Part shown: positions 62,492 through 64,000 of the stretch, piece by piece
Numbering within the stretch: the first letter of the stretch is position 1
Layout of the letters: every line of letters begins with the position of its first letter
Source of the DNA: Kaistia soli DSM 19436
GTDB lineage: Bacteria; Pseudomonadota; Alphaproteobacteria; Rhizobiales; Kaistiaceae
NCBI RefSeq assembly: GCF_900129325.1
Contig: NZ_FQUP01000002.1
Span: forward strand, 1 to 64,000
DNA: 64,000 bases
Direction: 5' to 3'
Notes under the pieces: model-generated
The model's database searches: none
What the model was told of the DNA's origin: nothing
What the model saw: the letters and a program-made list of their open reading frames with translations, nothing else
Position numbers and translations under genes: made by a program

Positions 62492-63409
62492 TCAGGCGTT
62501 GGATGACGGACCGTTTAGTGCCGCCTCAATCGCGGAACGGCGCGGGAAGCTCGGCTGTGCGCCCGCCTGGGTGCAGGAGAGCGATCCGGCAACGGCAGCG
62601 AACTGAAGCGCCGTCTCAAGGCTCTCGCCCTGGTCCAAAAGGGCAGCGAGCACGCCCGCGAACGTATCGCCGGCGCCCGTGGTGTCGACTGGCACGACGG
62701 GCAGCGCCGGCACCAGAATCTCCGCGCCATCCGCTGAAGCCACGGCCCCCTCGCTGCCGAGCGTCGCGATGACCGTCTTGCCCAGCGCTTTCGAGAGGGT
62801 CGCCACGGTCTCGGGGCCGCCGGCACCGGCCTCTAGGCCGAGATGGCGCGCGAGATCCGCGGCTTCCGTCTCGTTGACGAGAATGATGTCGACCTCGGCC
62901 AGGGCGGCCCGTTCAATCGGCAGGAACGGCGCGATGGAGAGCAACACCCGCGCGCCCGCAGCTCGCGCGGCCCGCGCAGCGGCGAGGCTCTCTGCGAACG
63001 GCACCTCCATCTGAAGCAACAACGTGTCGCCTGCGCCCGGCGGGTTCGAGGCGAGATCGGCAGCCGTGAGACGCGCATTGGCGCCGGGGGAGAGCACGAT
63101 CGTGTTCTCGGCCTCATCGTCGACCGTGATGATCGCCATGCCTGTGGTCGGCCCGCGGCGTACCAGGGCGCCGAGATCGACGCCGTCCTTTTCAAGTTCG
63201 CCGAGCGCGATCGCCGCCATGTCATCGGCGCCGACGGCACCGACCATGCGCACGCTGGCACCTGCCCGCCGGGCCGCAAGCGCCTGGTTGGCGCCCTTTC
63301 CGCCAGGGATCAGCTGATAGTCCGAGCCCGGCACCGTCTCGCCCGGCCGCGGCAGATGGGATGTCCGGCAGACCAGGTCTATGTTGATGGATCCGAATAC
63401 TGTGATCAT
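62492..63409 (-). CDS. rbsK: Ribokinase
   Basis: This 305-residue PfkB-family kinase phosphorylates ribose or a related sugar. The N-terminal signature LIPGGKGANQALAARRAG lies at residues 33-50 and the C-terminal anion hole and base in VDTTGAGDTFAG near residue 240, with the catalytic Asp in GAGD. Length and order match RbsK. It is 178 bases from the UxaA-type gene and on the same strand. The ribose-type CUT2 operon is 17 kb away, so a functional link is only possible, not shown. Confidence 0.9.
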   Translation of the reverse strand: MITVFGSINIDLVCRTSHLPRPGETVPGSDYQLIPGGKGANQALAARRAGASVRMVGAVGADDMAAIALGELEKDGVDLGALVRRGPTTGMAIITVDDEAENTIVLSPGANARLTAADLASNPPGAGDTLLLQMEVPFAESLAAARAARAAGARVLLSIAPFLPIERAALAEVDIILVNETEAADLARHLGLEAGAGGPETVATLSKALGKTVIATLGSEGAVASADGAEILVPALPVVPVDTTGAGDTFAGVLAALLDQGESLETALQFAAVAGSLSCTQAGAQPSFPRRSAIEAALNGPSSNA

Positions 63410-63759
63410 GAGCGTCTTCCCCAGGCGTTTGTCGCGCGAGGGTGGTCAGCGCGACGCGTGTGGTCAAGCCGCCGGCGCGTGATGCACCGATCATTTCGCC
63501 GACGATGGCGGCGATACGTCGCGACCACATCCCTCGTGCGGATGTTGCCTTTGCACCGCCGCATGGAGGATTTCGCATGCGCGAGAATGACGCTAGGATC
63601 ACCCCGGCCTGCCGAACCGCCCCCGGCGAGACGGCGTCCGCACGAGCCATCGACGTGTTTCGCTAAATCAGTTACGGCTTTAGCCGTTGTGGATTTTCGT
63701 CTTGGTTCGACCACACCGCCCCGTTACTGCGCCCCATCGTCGGGATCAGACAAAAGAAA
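63410..63759. other. 350-base gap between divergent genes
   Basis: This spacer lies between the ribokinase start (minus) and the OpgG/OpgD-like start (plus). It should hold both promoters. I see no protein-like frame with support, no strong hairpin and no clear operator. Confidence 0.45.
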
Positions 63760-64000
63760 ATGATGACACCATCGTATAAGCTTACGCGGCGGCGCCTGCT
63801 CGCATCGGCCGCAGCGACAGCCGCGGCGGCGGCGATCGGCTCAGTCCTCCCCGGTGAGGCGCTGGCGCAGACGACCAATGTCGCCGCGTCGCTCGCCACA
63901 GACGGACCGTTCACGCGCTCGACCGTCTCGGAAATTGCACGGCGTCTGTCGCGCGTGCCTTTCGCGGCACCCGCTTCGCGGCTTCCAGAGGTCCTGCAGA
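63760..64000 (+). CDS. OpgG/OpgD-like glucan biosynthesis protein, N-terminal part
   Basis: The gene is cut by the window end after about 80 residues. It begins with a Tat signal (KLTRRRLLASAAATAAAA at residues 7-24) and a cleavage region ending ALAQ near 40. The next segment, FTRSTVSEIARRLSRVPF, and a P-x-S-R-L-P-E motif match the start of the MdoG/MdoD domain that builds periplasmic beta-glucans. The Tat signal suggests OpgD type. The start is ATG 63760 or the ATG just after it. The remainder is outside the window, so the call rests on the N-terminus only. Confidence 0.6.
   Translation, partial: MMTPSYKLTRRRLLASAAATAAAAAIGSVLPGEALAQTTNVAASLATDGPFTRSTVSEIARRLSRVPFAAPASRLPEVLQ

Overview
The window is a dense stretch of high-GC chromosome from an alphaproteobacterium, most likely Hyphomicrobiales. 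The evidence is family content: sugar ABC operons next to LacI, ROK and GntR regulators, a CoxS/IorB-type molybdenum hydroxylase with a cytochrome c, an OpgG/OpgD-like protein, and the carbonic anhydrase / asd neighbourhood. The order is inferred from gene content, not from a marker gene. I see no rRNA, tRNA, CRISPR array, prophage or insertion sequence. It reads as a chromosomal carbohydrate-catabolism region.

Layout. 0.5-6.1 kb: small secreted and membrane proteins, a fatty-acid desaturase, a divergent LysR / NmrA-like pair and an FAD monooxygenase. 6.3-15.2 kb: a ROK regulator, a complete CUT1 (MalEFGK-type) sugar transporter, a BadF-type sugar kinase, a SIS-domain isomerase/deaminase and a DSD1-type PLP enzyme, probably one amino-sugar or sugar-amine operon. 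15.6-18.2 kb: a membrane PQQ glucose dehydrogenase. 18.3-26.3 kb: a second CUT1 transporter with two TIM-barrel isomerases/epimerases, divergent from a GMC oxidoreductase followed by a LacI regulator. 26.4-34.3 kb: a second LacI regulator divergent from a GH29 alpha-L-fucosidase plus a third CUT1 transporter, facing a large GHL6-like putative glycosidase. 34.8-38.8 kb: an isoquinoline-oxidoreductase-type Mo/Fe-S enzyme with a diheme cytochrome. 39.1-40.9 kb: a P1B-like metal ATPase. 40.9-48.5 kb: a CUT2 (RbsABC-type) transporter with a zinc alcohol dehydrogenase, two GntR regulators and an SDR. 48.7-52.6 kb: a repeat-rich autotransporter. 52.6-64 kb: housekeeping and stress genes (OsmC, outer-membrane protein, carbonic anhydrase, asd, aldo/keto reductase, ClpP, ArsR/SRPBCC, MntH, UxaA-type dehydratase, ribokinase, start of an OpgG/OpgD-like gene).

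How it works together. Four sugar importers sit within 38 kb, each with its own regulator and its own first enzymes. Three are CUT1 systems, but only the first encodes an ATPase, so the other two probably share it or use one encoded elsewhere. In all four operons a perfect GC-rich hairpin lies shortly after the binding-protein gene, which would allow more binding protein than permease to be made. Palindromic operator candidates lie in each regulator-linked promoter region: a TGTTAG/CTAACA dyad (ROK), CG-centred palindromes (LacI) and TTATCG-type palindromes (GntR). A further 19-bp palindrome overlaps a good promoter in front of mntH.

Most notable are the oxidoreductase + TIM-barrel + transporter cluster (a possible keto-glycoside pathway), the ROK/kinase/SIS/DSD1 operon with an unusual enzyme set, the GHL6-like enzyme facing the fucosidase operon, a ROK regulator without the family zinc motif, a GntR protein with two winged helices, and a 17-bp perfect inverted repeat before the metal ATPase.
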